A stretch of DNA of 49,971 bases from DASUAS01 sp036502765 (lineage in GTDB: Bacteria; Actinomycetota; Acidimicrobiia; IMCC26256; DASPTH01): NCBI GenBank assembly GCA_036502765.1, contig DASXXX010000356.1:1-49971 (forward strand), given 5' to 3'. The position numbers and the translations under genes were made by a program. Positions within the stretch are counted from its first letter, which is position 1. Each line of letters starts with the position of its first letter. The notes beneath the pieces were generated by a model. That model ran no database searches. It was given only the letters and a program-made list of their open reading frames with translations, and was not told where the DNA came from. Shown in pieces: positions 1-8,185 of the stretch.

Positions 1-114
1 GACGTGTGCGACGAGGTCGTCACCCTGCAGCACGGGAAGCTGGTCCACCGAACCAGACACGGAACCGCGAACGGCGATCCGGACGACCGGCAGGCGCACG
101 AGGCGGCAACGTGA
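1..114 (+). CDS. ABC transporter ATPase, C-terminal fragment
   Basis: This frame is open from the first base and ends with TGA at 112-114, so only the last 37 residues of a gene starting left of the window are present. The opening residues (DVCDEVVTLQHGKLV) look like the end of an ABC nucleotide-binding domain, where the D-loop/H-loop region is followed by a strand ending in 'hGklv'. A short hydrophilic tail follows. Which transporter it serves cannot be told from this piece. The neighbouring glycan genes make a polysaccharide or exporter subunit plausible, but that is inference. Confidence 0.5.
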   Translation, partial: DVCDEVVTLQHGKLVHRTRHGTANGDPDDRQAHEAAT

Positions 115-191
115 CATCGGCGGAGCTGCCGGAGTGACCGAAGGTTCCCGTCGCGGCAAGGTGATCGTCTGCACAGAGCGCCCCGTGCACG

Positions 192-197
192 TACCGT
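192..197 (+). promoter_or_regulatory. -10 box TACCGT, leaderless start
   Basis: TACCGT lies 7 bases before the ATG at 205. It fits the actinobacterial TAnnnT -10 consensus and the same layout recurs before other genes here. Transcription would begin at or next to the A of the start codon. No convincing -35 is visible. Confidence 0.5.
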
Positions 198-204
198 GCG
201 TCGC

Positions 205-1326
205 ATGGTCGGTGCCGAACCGACAAGCGTTCTCGTCGCCGAGCCGCGCGCGCACTATCCGAACGGGCACTTCCCGAACCGGTGCGCGGAGCTCGCAACG
301 GCGTACGCGGAGCTCGGGTACCGCGTCGAGCTGCTGACCAGTCTGGGTTGGGCTCGCGACCAGACGTACCCGACGCCGCCGTTCACGGTGCGGCGCTGGC
401 GGAGATGGGCGCGGCGCCTCCGCCGCAAGTACCACGATCCGTGGCTGTTCACGGTGTTGCTCGCGATCGAGGTACGGGCCTGTGTGCAGACGATGGTCCC
501 GCGTCCCGACGTGGTGGTCGTGCTGGCGTGGGACGAGATCCCGACCCTGCTCGCCGCGATCGTGCCGCTCCACGAGCGCTGGCTGGTGAACCAGTTCCGT
601 CGGTCGACGGCGCTGCCCCGCTCCGGCCTCGTCGACGAGGTCGCTCGGCGTCGTGAGCGACGTCGCCGTGCCGACGGGGGTGCCGTCCGCATCGTCGTTG
701 CCCACGAACGGCTGCGAGCAACCTGGGTGGACGTCGCACCGTTCCTCGACCCGGTGGTCGCACCGGCGACAGGGGTCCGGCGCGCGGAGCCGATCCCCGA
801 TGCGCGTGCGCGGCTCGGACTCCCGAGCACGGCCAAGCTCGCGCTGCTGTTCGGCGAGGGCACGCTGAAGCGGCGTGACGTTGTGCTCGATGCGTTCGCC
901 GACCTCGACGACTGGACGCTGGTGATGGGCGGCCCCGTCGCCGACGGGGTCGTGCCCGGTCCCGGCATGGCGACGTTCCCCGGCGTCGTCGACGACGACA
1001 CCCGAGATCGGCTCTTCGCTGCCGCCGATCTCGTGGTGCTCAGCTTCGCTCCCGACTACCGCAACGAGTCCGGCACGCTGATGGATGCGATCGCGGCGGG
1101 CACGCCCGTGGTCTGTTGCGACGATGCCACGGTCGCGGAAGCGGTCGTCGCGCGCTTCCGCCTCGGTCCACTCTTCCGCGCCGGTGATGCGCGTTCGCTC
1201 GCCGACGCCGTGCGCGCCGCACCGGCGATGATCGATCCCGGCGATCTCGCGGCCGCGCGTCGTGAACACTCGAATCGTTCCGTGGCCCGCCGCCAGTTGC
1301 TCGTCATGGGTGTGGTCGCGCTCTGA
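205..1326 (+). CDS. GT-B glycosyltransferase, paralog 1 of 3
   Basis: This 373-residue protein probably transfers a sugar from a nucleotide donor onto a growing surface glycan at the cytoplasmic side of the membrane; donor and acceptor are unknown. The N-terminal half begins with a Rossmann strand and a GHFPNRCAEL motif shared with the genes at 4638 and 9842. The C-terminal half carries a GT4-like donor-site stretch (NESGTLMDAIAAGTPVV) and ends with a shared 'SNRSVARRQL' helix. I chose the ATG at 205 rather than the GTG at 196 because the TACCGT box sits 7 bases upstream of it. No signal peptide or membrane span is visible. An FkbM methyltransferase follows 51 bases later. Family assignment to GT4-like is by motif only. 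Confidence 0.75.
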   Translation: MVGAEPTSVLVAEPRAHYPNGHFPNRCAELATAYAELGYRVELLTSLGWARDQTYPTPPFTVRRWRRWARRLRRKYHDPWLFTVLLAIEVRACVQTMVPRPDVVVVLAWDEIPTLLAAIVPLHERWLVNQFRRSTALPRSGLVDEVARRRERRRRADGGAVRIVVAHERLRATWVDVAPFLDPVVAPATGVRRAEPIPDARARLGLPSTAKLALLFGEGTLKRRDVVLDAFADLDDWTLVMGGPVADGVVPGPGMATFPGVVDDDTRDRLFAAADLVVLSFAPDYRNESGTLMDAIAAGTPVVCCDDATVAEAVVARFRLGPLFRAGDARSLADAVRAAPAMIDPGDLAAARREHSNRSVARRQLLVMGVVAL

Positions 1327-1365
1327 GCAGACCGATCTGCTGCGCTCGCCACCGTTGTCCGTTGC

Positions 1366-1371
1366 TACGTT
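1366..1371 (+). promoter_or_regulatory. -10 box TACGTT, leaderless start
   Basis: TACGTT is followed by exactly 6 bases and then the ATG at 1378, the commonest spacing of this element in the window. It gives the FkbM-propeller-sulfotransferase operon its own promoter. Confidence 0.55.
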
Positions 1372-1377
1372 CATCTG

Positions 1378-2142
1378 ATGGCATTGGACGCGCGCGCTCG
1401 TGCGATCGAGGCACTCGATCGATGCGCTCCGACGACGTCAATGCGGTTGCGGGCCCGATGGGGAGGTTCCCGCGAACCGGAACTGGCGATGCTCCCGACG
1501 GTGGTGGCTCCAAGCTCGACGGTCGTCGACATCGGCGCACACAAGGGCCTGTACTCCTACGAGCTGAGCCGGCTGGTCGGGCCGGAGGGTCGCGTCCACG
1601 CCTTCGAGCCGCAGGCGCGGCTCGCGCGGTATCTCCGACGTGCCTTTCGCGACGACGCTCGGGTCGTCGTGCACGAGAACGCGTTGAGTGACAGCAGCGG
1701 CGTCAGGACGCTCTCCATTCCCGACCGTGGGAAGGGTCTCGTGTTGGGCCACGCCACGCTCGAGGTGCAGCACGGCGCCCACAACGAGAGCGTCGAGACC
1801 CATTGCCTCGACGAGCTCGGACTGTCACCCAGCTACATGAAGATCGATGTCGAAGGCCACGAGCTGGCGGTGCTGAAGGGCAGCATGACGACGCTGGCAC
1901 GCGCGCATCCCGTCGTGCAGATCGAGATCGTGCGTGACGGGCTCCAGTCATGCGAGAACTGCAGTGCGATCCTCGAGCTCTTCGACAGCCTCGGGTACCG
2001 AGCTTGTTTCGTCGACGAGCACGCAACCCTCCAGGGATTCGACGGCGCTCGCCTCCTCGTGCCCGATGATCCGATCGCGGATGACCGCTATGCCTACAAC
2101 TTCGTGTTCACTCGGATCGACCAGCACTCAACCGCAGAGTGA
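1378..2142 (+). CDS. FkbM-family SAM methyltransferase
   Basis: This 254-residue class I methyltransferase of the FkbM type probably O-methylates a sugar hydroxyl of the glycan. Motif I (VDIGAHKG) is near residues 50-57. The FkbM signature 'MKIDVEGHELAVLKG' follows near residue 154. A short variable N-terminal cap precedes the Rossmann core, and length is normal for the family. The start is fixed by the TACGTT box 6 bases upstream. Its stop overlaps the next start (GTGA at 2139-2142), so the three genes 1378-3919 look translationally coupled. The acceptor is unknown. Confidence 0.85.
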   Translation: MALDARARAIEALDRCAPTTSMRLRARWGGSREPELAMLPTVVAPSSTVVDIGAHKGLYSYELSRLVGPEGRVHAFEPQARLARYLRRAFRDDARVVVHENALSDSSGVRTLSIPDRGKGLVLGHATLEVQHGAHNESVETHCLDELGLSPSYMKIDVEGHELAVLKGSMTTLARAHPVVQIEIVRDGLQSCENCSAILELFDSLGYRACFVDEHATLQGFDGARLLVPDDPIADDRYAYNFVFTRIDQHSTAE

Positions 2143-3110
2143 CCGGAGCTGGTTCCTCCGAGGCCAGAGGTTCAACGGTGCGCGTCACGCGGTTCGAGCA
2201 CAATCCGATCATCCGCCCCGAGATGTTGCCGGGGCCGGACGGCGAGAACATCAACGGTCCCTCGCTCGTCCGCATGCCGGAATGGGTGACCGGCCGGCTG
2301 GGCGCCTACCACCTCTACTTCGCGCACCACCACGGGACGTACATCCGCTTGGCGCACGCCGACCGGCTCGAGGGGCCGTGGACGGTCCACGCGCCGGGCA
2401 CCCTCCGGTTGGATCAGGCCGTCGGGTGTGTCCACCACATCGCCTCGCCCGACGTCCACGTCGACGACGACCGTCGAGAGATCCGCATGTACTTCCACGG
2501 ACCGAGCGCCGACACGGCCACCCACCGCCAACGGACGTTCGTCGCCACGTCCTCCGATGGGATCGACTTCACCTCCACCGGCGAGATCCTCGGCAACCCG
2601 TACTGGCGCGCGTTCCGCCACGACGGCTGGTGGTACGCGATGGTGCAACACGGTCGTCTGTACCGTTCCCGCGACGGCCTGACGGCGTTCGAGGCCGGGC
2701 CAAGCCCGTTTCCGGGACGGACGCTGCGGTCGAAGGTCGCGCGGCGGGTGCGTCGCCGCGGACCGAGGTACACCACTCCTTCGCGCCATGTCGCCGTCGA
2801 CGCGACCGACGATGGCCTCTGGGTGTACTTCACCGACATCGGCGACGCGCCCGAGCGAATCCGTCGTTCCTTCTGTCCGACGCCAGCTGACTGGGCGAAG
2901 TGGAAGACCTCGCGACCCATCGACGTGCTCCGACCCGAACACGACTGGGAAGGTGCCGACCTCGGGGTGCGCGCCTCGATCGCAGGCGAGGCGCAGGGGC
3001 CCGAGCACGCGCTGCGCGATCCTGCGATCTTCGTGGAGGACGGTCGCCGGTATCTCCTCTACTCGGTCGCCGGAGAGTCGGGCATCGCCCTCGCGGAGCT
3101 CCACGAGTGA
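2139..3110 (+). CDS. Five-bladed beta-propeller glycosidase-like protein
   Basis: This 323-residue protein resembles the GH43/GH68/GH130-type beta-propeller superfamily. It shows repeated blades with phrases such as 'NPIIRPEMLPGPDGENINGPSLVRMP', 'GAYHLYFAHHHGTYIRLAHA', 'YWRAFRHDGWWYAM' and 'ALRDPAIFVEDGRRYLLYSVAG', the last matching the typical DP...D..YLfYs blade. The N-terminal 'NP' and late 'RDP' acidic positions could be active-site residues. There is no signal peptide, so it would act in the cytoplasm, as GH130-type phosphorylases do. Whether it hydrolyses, phosphorolyses or merely binds glycan is not clear. The GTG start overlaps the previous stop, and its own stop overlaps the sulfotransferase start (GTGA). 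Confidence 0.6.
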   Translation: MTGAGSSEARGSTVRVTRFEHNPIIRPEMLPGPDGENINGPSLVRMPEWVTGRLGAYHLYFAHHHGTYIRLAHADRLEGPWTVHAPGTLRLDQAVGCVHHIASPDVHVDDDRREIRMYFHGPSADTATHRQRTFVATSSDGIDFTSTGEILGNPYWRAFRHDGWWYAMVQHGRLYRSRDGLTAFEAGPSPFPGRTLRSKVARRVRRRGPRYTTPSRHVAVDATDDGLWVYFTDIGDAPERIRRSFCPTPADWAKWKTSRPIDVLRPEHDWEGADLGVRASIAGEAQGPEHALRDPAIFVEDGRRYLLYSVAGESGIALAELHE

Positions 3111-3919
3111 GCCACATTGCGGAACTCCGGCGCAAGGCGAGCCGACTGCGACCGCGCCGTATTCGGCTCTATGGGATCGGTCTCGGACGCTCGGGGACGA
3201 AAAGCCTCGCGCACGTGTTCGGCGCGTACCGATCCGCGCACGAAGCCGGAGAGCACCGAATGGTGCCTTTGGCCACCGACGTGATCGAGGGCCGGCTTGC
3301 CGCGGACTCGGCGGCGCCGCTCGACGCGCTGCGACAGCGCGACCACCGCTATCGGCTCGAGGTGGACGTCGCACAGTTCCTGTCGCCGTTCGCGGGCACC
3401 CTGGCCACCTTGCATCCCGAAGCTCGATTCGTGCTGCTCCTCCGCGACTGCTTCTCGTGGCTCGACTCGCGCGTCGAGAAGATCTATCGGGACCGCCAGC
3501 GGCTTGATTCCCTCTGGGGTCCGTGGATCCATGCTCTCTACGCCAGCGCCGACGACCGTCACGCGCACGAGGAAGAGGTGCTGCGAACGGCCGGCCTCTA
3601 CCCTGTCGCCGCCTACCTACGCGCCTGGGCCGCAGTCAACGACGGCATCCTCCGGACAGTGCCCGCCGATCGACTGCTCGTGGTGCGCACCGAAGACCTC
3701 AGTGGCTCGATCGATCGCGTCGCCGCGTTCGTCGGCGTCCCCGCGTCGAAGCTCATCGCGACCCACACCAATCAGGCGCCGCTCCGCACCGGCGTCCTCG
3801 CCGAAGTGCCGCCCGCGTTCATCGTCGCGCGCGCCCGGGAACTGTGCAGTCCGCTGATGGAACGCTACTGGGGGTCGGACTGGATCGACCTCGCCGACCG
3901 GCCCCCCACGTCGACCTGA
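3107..3919 (+). CDS. Sulfotransferase-family protein
   Basis: This 270-residue protein has the PAPS-binding 5'-phosphosulfate loop near residues 23-34 (GIGLGRSGTKSL) and a later 'FVLLLRDCFSWLDSRV' strand-helix matching the 3'-phosphate-binding segment of sulfotransferases. It would move a sulfuryl group from PAPS to a sugar hydroxyl, consistent with its place behind a methyltransferase and a glycosidase-like gene. The GTG at 3107 overlaps the upstream TGA by 4 bases. The last 55 bases overlap, tail to tail, the PAP2 gene on the other strand. Confidence 0.75.
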   Translation: MSHIAELRRKASRLRPRRIRLYGIGLGRSGTKSLAHVFGAYRSAHEAGEHRMVPLATDVIEGRLAADSAAPLDALRQRDHRYRLEVDVAQFLSPFAGTLATLHPEARFVLLLRDCFSWLDSRVEKIYRDRQRLDSLWGPWIHALYASADDRHAHEEEVLRTAGLYPVAAYLRAWAAVNDGILRTVPADRLLVVRTEDLSGSIDRVAAFVGVPASKLIATHTNQAPLRTGVLAEVPPAFIVARARELCSPLMERYWGSDWIDLADRPPTST

Positions 3920-4563
3920 ACCGACACGACGATGAACACCGCCAGCGTCGCGGCGATCCCGAGCAGCATCCCGCCCACGACGTCGAGACTGCGATGCGCG
4001 CCGCCGACGACGCTGCCGACGGCCACGGCGAACACGAACCCGCCCGCCGCCGCGAGCGCGTACCACGACGACCTCCGGTCGCGCGCCAGCTCGAGCGTGC
4101 ACACCACTACGGCCGCAGCGATCGCGGTGACGCCCGCAGTGTGGCCCGATGGGAACCCGGCCCCGAACGCACCCTCGAGCGCGGACCGCTCCGTCGCGCC
4201 GCGCTCGACGACGCTCTTGATCGCGAGCTCCGCCACGCCGGCGAAGAGGGGCGCGGCGACACACAAGAGCGCGAGATCGCTGCGCCGCCACACCCACCAG
4301 ACGACCAACGCGGCCATGAGCGCCGCGGCGACGACGACCGGCGCCGACCCTGCACTGCGCACCCACTCCGCGAGCGCATAGCGCCACGCGCCCGGGTAGG
4401 CGCGGAGGTGCTGGTCGACGTGGTTGACCAGACGGGGTTGGCTCGCGCGTTGGGTGACGTACACGGTGAGCGCGGCAAAGGTGAGGACGACGGTCGCGCA
4501 CGCGCCGACGAAGAGGCCCCGCAGCTCCCGGCGGGACCACAGTGTCGATCGAGTCTTCGTCAT
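3865..4563 (-). CDS. PAP2-family membrane phosphatase
   Basis: This 232-residue protein has about six hydrophobic segments and two of the PAP2 motifs: PSGHT at residues 138-142 and HRSLD at 190-194. The first motif is degenerate (K116-S-V-V-E-R121), lacking the usual KxxxxxxRP spacing. Such enzymes remove phosphate from lipid-linked substrates at the outer membrane face, for example polyprenyl diphosphate recycling for glycan assembly. I chose the ATG at 4563 because a GAGGTG ribosome-binding site precedes it by 5 bases. It is convergent with the sulfotransferase and divergent from the gene at 4638. Confidence 0.75.
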   Translation of the reverse strand: MTKTRSTLWSRRELRGLFVGACATVVLTFAALTVYVTQRASQPRLVNHVDQHLRAYPGAWRYALAEWVRSAGSAPVVVAAALMAALVVWWVWRRSDLALLCVAAPLFAGVAELAIKSVVERGATERSALEGAFGAGFPSGHTAGVTAIAAAVVVCTLELARDRRSSWYALAAAGGFVFAVAVGSVVGGAHRSLDVVGGMLLGIAATLAVFIVVSVQVDVGGRSARSIQSDPQ

Positions 4564-4625
4564 CGGTGCACCTCGGTGATCCCCGACAGTCTTGTCGTTC
4601 ACGAGGTCCGACGGAAACGCGACGC

Positions 4626-4631
4626 TACGGT
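4626..4631 (+). promoter_or_regulatory. -10 box TACGGT, leaderless start
   Basis: TACGGT then 6 bases then the ATG at 4638. It lies in the 74-base gap between two divergent genes. Confidence 0.5.
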
Positions 4632-4637
4632 TCCTCG

Positions 4638-5846
4638 ATGACGGGGGCCGAGCAACCGATCCCGACGCCACGGATCCTCATCGTGGAGGAACACGCGCAC
4701 GAGAGCTCGGGGCATCTGCCCGTCCGATTCGCGCAGTTGGCGGGTGGGTACCACGAGCTCGGGTTCGCCGTCGACGCGCTCACCACCTGGGGCTGGAGCA
4801 ACCAGGCTGACCAGGCGAGCGCACCGTTCACGGTGCACACCTTCGGGTTCGCCGCTCGTCAGCTGCGGCGCGTCGCCGGCCGCCTGCGCGGGACGAGCGG
4901 TGATTCGGCAGTACGCGAGCTCACTCGCCGCGCCGGCGACGCCCTGGCACTGGTCACGGCAGCCGCGGCCATCCGTTCCCGCGCTCGGTCGATGGCACCA
5001 CACCCGACACTCGGCGTGATCATCGGTCGCTACACCGAGCCGGCAATCATGGCCGCCCTCGTGGGGCGAGGGAACTGGTTGCTCTTCCAGGTTCGGGCGG
5101 TCGAACGAACGATCCGCTGGAATTGGGCGCCGTTCGAAGGCTTCGTGTTCGCTTGTGCGCGGCGCGCCGAGCGCACTCGCCGACGGTCGGGGGGAAGCTT
5201 CCGCATCGCGGCACCGTCGCTCGAACGCAGCGACGAGTGGAGGAGGTACGTCCCGTTCCTCGACGCACAGGAGCTCCCGATCGCCGGAGTCCGAAGCCTC
5301 GAGCGCGAGGCCGACGGTCACCACGTGCTGGGGCTGCCAAGTGACCGTCGAATCGCGCTCTTCTTCGGGAGCGGGTTCGCGCAGGTGCCGGCGACCGTCA
5401 TCGAAGCGTTTCGCGAGATCGACGACTGGCTCCTCGTCATCGCGGGACGGGTGGCCGACGACATCCCGTCGAGCGAGGTGCCCGCTGCCGTCCTCCTCCC
5501 GGGGTATCTCGACGACGCGACTCGCGACGTGCTCCTCGGCGTCGCCGACGTCATGGTCCTCTGCTTCGAGCGCGACTACCCCGCGAACTCGGGCACGTTG
5601 ATGGACGCCATCTCGGTGGGGGTCCCCGTGGTGTGCTCCGACGCGTCGGCGGCAGCCGAGCTCGTCGAACGCTTCGACCTCGGGCCGGTCTTCACGGCGG
5701 AGGATCCCGACGCGCTGCGAGCGGCGATGGCGAGGGTGCCCGAACGGATCGACCCCGACGACCTGGCCCGGGCGCGCGCCACGCTCTCCAACGCGGCGGT
5801 CGCACGCGCGCAGCTCGAGGCATTCGGGATCTCCGCACCGTGTTGA
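4638..5846 (+). CDS. GT-B glycosyltransferase, paralog 2 of 3
   Basis: This 402-residue paralog of the genes at 205 and 9842 shares the opening 'ILIVEEHAHESSGHLPVRFA', a 'TTWGWS' strand end, the 'PANSGTLMDAISVGVPVVCSD' donor loop and the C-terminal 'LSNAAVARAQLEAFG' helix. It is probably a cytoplasmic retaining transferase with GT4-like architecture; substrates are unknown. The ATG at 4638 is preferred over upstream in-frame codons because it sits 6 bases after TACGGT. The next gene begins inside its stop region (GTG 5840), so a polytopic transferase is co-translated with it. Confidence 0.75.
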   Translation: MTGAEQPIPTPRILIVEEHAHESSGHLPVRFAQLAGGYHELGFAVDALTTWGWSNQADQASAPFTVHTFGFAARQLRRVAGRLRGTSGDSAVRELTRRAGDALALVTAAAAIRSRARSMAPHPTLGVIIGRYTEPAIMAALVGRGNWLLFQVRAVERTIRWNWAPFEGFVFACARRAERTRRRSGGSFRIAAPSLERSDEWRRYVPFLDAQELPIAGVRSLEREADGHHVLGLPSDRRIALFFGSGFAQVPATVIEAFREIDDWLLVIAGRVADDIPSSEVPAAVLLPGYLDDATRDVLLGVADVMVLCFERDYPANSGTLMDAISVGVPVVCSDASAAAELVERFDLGPVFTAEDPDALRAAMARVPERIDPDDLARARATLSNAAVARAQLEAFGISAPC

Positions 5847-7279
5847 ACGGCGAGCGAGACTTCGAAGCTCAGCTCGAGCGGCGTGCCGTACCGCTGGCAC
5901 TCGCGGAGTGCGCGCTCGCACTCGGGTTGGGGCTCGTCACCCTCGGGACCAAGAGCCTCTGGAGCGACGAGACGTACTCCGCGTCGGTTGCGAGCGGCAC
6001 GTGGCGATCGATGTGGGAGTCGTGGCGTCAGTGGGACGCGAACATGACCCTGTACGACGTGCTCCTCCGCGCGTGGCGCGCGCTCGGGACCAGCGACGCC
6101 TTCCTCCGGAGCCTGTCGGTGCTGTTCGCGACCGCGTCGGTGTTCGTCGTGTTCGCGCTCGGTCGTCGGCTGTTCGGCGCGACGACGGGATTGGTTGCAG
6201 GGTTGCTCCTCGCGACGGCCCCATACTTCCTGCAACGCAGCCAGGAGGTGCGCGCGTACGCGCTGCTCGTGTTGCTCGTCTGCGGCGCGACGTACTTCCT
6301 CGTCGTCGCGCTCGAGTCCGATCAGGTCGGCCCGTGGATCGGGTTCACGGTGTGTTCGGCGCTCGCGTTCTACGCGCACTTCTCCATCGTGCTGGTCTTC
6401 GCCGCTCAAGCGTTCTCGCTCGTGTTCGTTCCACGACGTGAGCTCCCGACCCGCCGTCTGCTGATCAGCGCCGCCGCCCTGGCGGTGCTCTGCGCACCGG
6501 GCATGTACCTCGCGCTGACCGGCCGGCCCGACCAGCTCTCGTGGTTGCCGCGCCCGGGGTGGCACGCGGCGATCGGCCAACCTTCGCACGTCGCCGGCGG
6601 TGCCGCGCTCTCGATCCTGTTCGTCGGAGTGCTCGCAGTCGCAGTCATCGCCGCCGCCCGCGCCTGGCCCACCAGCTGGACGACGAGGTGGGCGCTGGGA
6701 CTGGTCGGCGCGTGGCTGCTCGTCCCACCGATCGCGGCGCTGGTGTACTCGCTCGTCGTGTCACCCGTGTATCTCGACCGATTGCTCCTGATCTCCCTGC
6801 CCGCACTCGTGCTCGCGGCCGCGTTCGGCATCTGCCGGCTCCCAGCGGCCTGGGCGCTCACCGCGCTCGCCGTGGTGCTGGTCGTGTCGACTGTGCGCAT
6901 CGTCGACTGGTACCGCGCACCGTCGTTCCAGGACTGGCGTGGCGTGACCGCGTTGGTGCTCGATCACGCGCAACCCGGTGACGGGGTCGCGTTCTGTGGG
7001 AAGCAGCAACCGTTCGAGTACTACGTCGTCAACTCCTCGGCGAAGGATCCGCCGGGCTCGATCGTCCCCAACGCCGAGTGGGAAGCCGGATACCACGCGT
7101 TCACCCGCGCGCCGATCCGAGCCGAAGACTGGCCACCCCGGGTGTGGGTCATCACCAGTGCGAGCAACGAGAACGCCGAACCGGCCTCGTGCTTCGCCCA
7201 CGACCTCGGTGCTCGGACCCGGGTGTCGAGCACTCACTTCGACGGCCACCTCGCGGTCGAGCTCTGGGACGACCCATGA
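5840..7279 (+). CDS. GT39-like polytopic glycosyltransferase
   Basis: This 479-residue integral membrane protein has about ten hydrophobic segments. The first external loop carries WSDETYS (residues 41-47), the acidic DE pair typical of GT-C/PMT-ArnT-type transferases that use polyprenyl-phosphate sugars. A hydrophilic domain of roughly 110 residues closes the C-terminus. It would add a sugar on the outer face of the membrane. Start is GTG 5840, or TTG 5843 in a TTGA overlap with the preceding stop; both keep the same frame. The coupling to the GT-B paralog suggests a shared pathway. Confidence 0.7.
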   Translation: MLNGERDFEAQLERRAVPLALAECALALGLGLVTLGTKSLWSDETYSASVASGTWRSMWESWRQWDANMTLYDVLLRAWRALGTSDAFLRSLSVLFATASVFVVFALGRRLFGATTGLVAGLLLATAPYFLQRSQEVRAYALLVLLVCGATYFLVVALESDQVGPWIGFTVCSALAFYAHFSIVLVFAAQAFSLVFVPRRELPTRRLLISAAALAVLCAPGMYLALTGRPDQLSWLPRPGWHAAIGQPSHVAGGAALSILFVGVLAVAVIAAARAWPTSWTTRWALGLVGAWLLVPPIAALVYSLVVSPVYLDRLLLISLPALVLAAAFGICRLPAAWALTALAVVLVVSTVRIVDWYRAPSFQDWRGVTALVLDHAQPGDGVAFCGKQQPFEYYVVNSSAKDPPGSIVPNAEWEAGYHAFTRAPIRAEDWPPRVWVITSASNENAEPASCFAHDLGARTRVSSTHFDGHLAVELWDDP

Positions 7280-7300
7280 TCCGCTCCGCGACCACCTGAC

Positions 7301-8185
7301 ATGGGACTCGTCGGTGCGCTCGGACGGGTTGCGCGGCACACTCGTGTGTCGCGCACGAAGTCGCGCGCGGGTCGTGTGGTGAGCACCGCCCTCGCGACGC
7401 TCGGATGTGACCCCGTGCAGATCGGCGAGCTCACCGACGGCACCCGGCTCTGGTTGGACGCGCGAGAGCGCACCGAAGCTGGTCCGTTCTGGAACGGGTC
7501 GTACGAAGACAACGACATCGCGATGCTGCAGGCGTCACTCCGTCCGGGCGGCGACTACGTCGACGTCGGGGCGCACGTCGGCTTGCTCGCGCTCCCCATC
7601 GCCCATGCCCAGCTCACCAACGGCGGACGCGTGATCGCGGTCGAACCGGTACCCGCGAACGCCGAGCGGCTGCGGCGCTCGCTGAACCTCGACCGCTCGC
7701 TCGAACCGTTGGTCACGGTCGTCGAGTGCGCGCTCGGTGCTTCGGCGGGGATGGCGCGACTCCTCGGCGAGCGGCCCGGCGACACCGGGAACGCCGCGGT
7801 CGTCCCGCCCGGATCGGCGGCCGGCGAGCCGGTGCCGATGCGGACCCTCGACCAGGTGCTCGACGAGTTGGGCACGGGACGCGTCGACGTGATCAAGCTC
7901 GACGTGGAGGGCTACGAGTTCGAGGTGCTGCGCGGTGCGCAACATTGCCTCGAGCGCGACCGTCCGATCGTGTACGGGGAGTTCGCGGCCGACCTGATGC
8001 CGCAGTTCGGCGCTTCGTTCGTCGACGTGGTCGAATTGTTCCGACCGCTCGGGTACCGATTCTTCACGCAGACGCTCGACGCCCGTTTCGTCGAACACCG
8101 ATCCCCGGGGACCGGTCTGAGCTACGTGATCCTCGTCCCCGACGATCGTTCGCCGTCGTGGGCGTCGGGCACGTCGACGATCTGA
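7301..8185 (+). CDS. FkbM-family SAM methyltransferase
   Basis: This 294-residue methyltransferase has motif I YVDVGAHVG (residues 86-94), an 'AVEPVPANAERL' acidic loop for the SAM ribose and the FkbM signature 'IKLDVEGYEFEVLRGA'. It most likely methylates a glycan hydroxyl. It starts at ATG 7301, 21 bases after the GT39-like gene, probably in the same transcript. Its last 64 bases overlap tail to tail with the minus-strand gene ending at 8122. Confidence 0.85.
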   Translation: MGLVGALGRVARHTRVSRTKSRAGRVVSTALATLGCDPVQIGELTDGTRLWLDARERTEAGPFWNGSYEDNDIAMLQASLRPGGDYVDVGAHVGLLALPIAHAQLTNGGRVIAVEPVPANAERLRRSLNLDRSLEPLVTVVECALGASAGMARLLGERPGDTGNAAVVPPGSAAGEPVPMRTLDQVLDELGTGRVDVIKLDVEGYEFEVLRGAQHCLERDRPIVYGEFAADLMPQFGASFVDVVELFRPLGYRFFTQTLDARFVEHRSPGTGLSYVILVPDDRSPSWASGTSTI

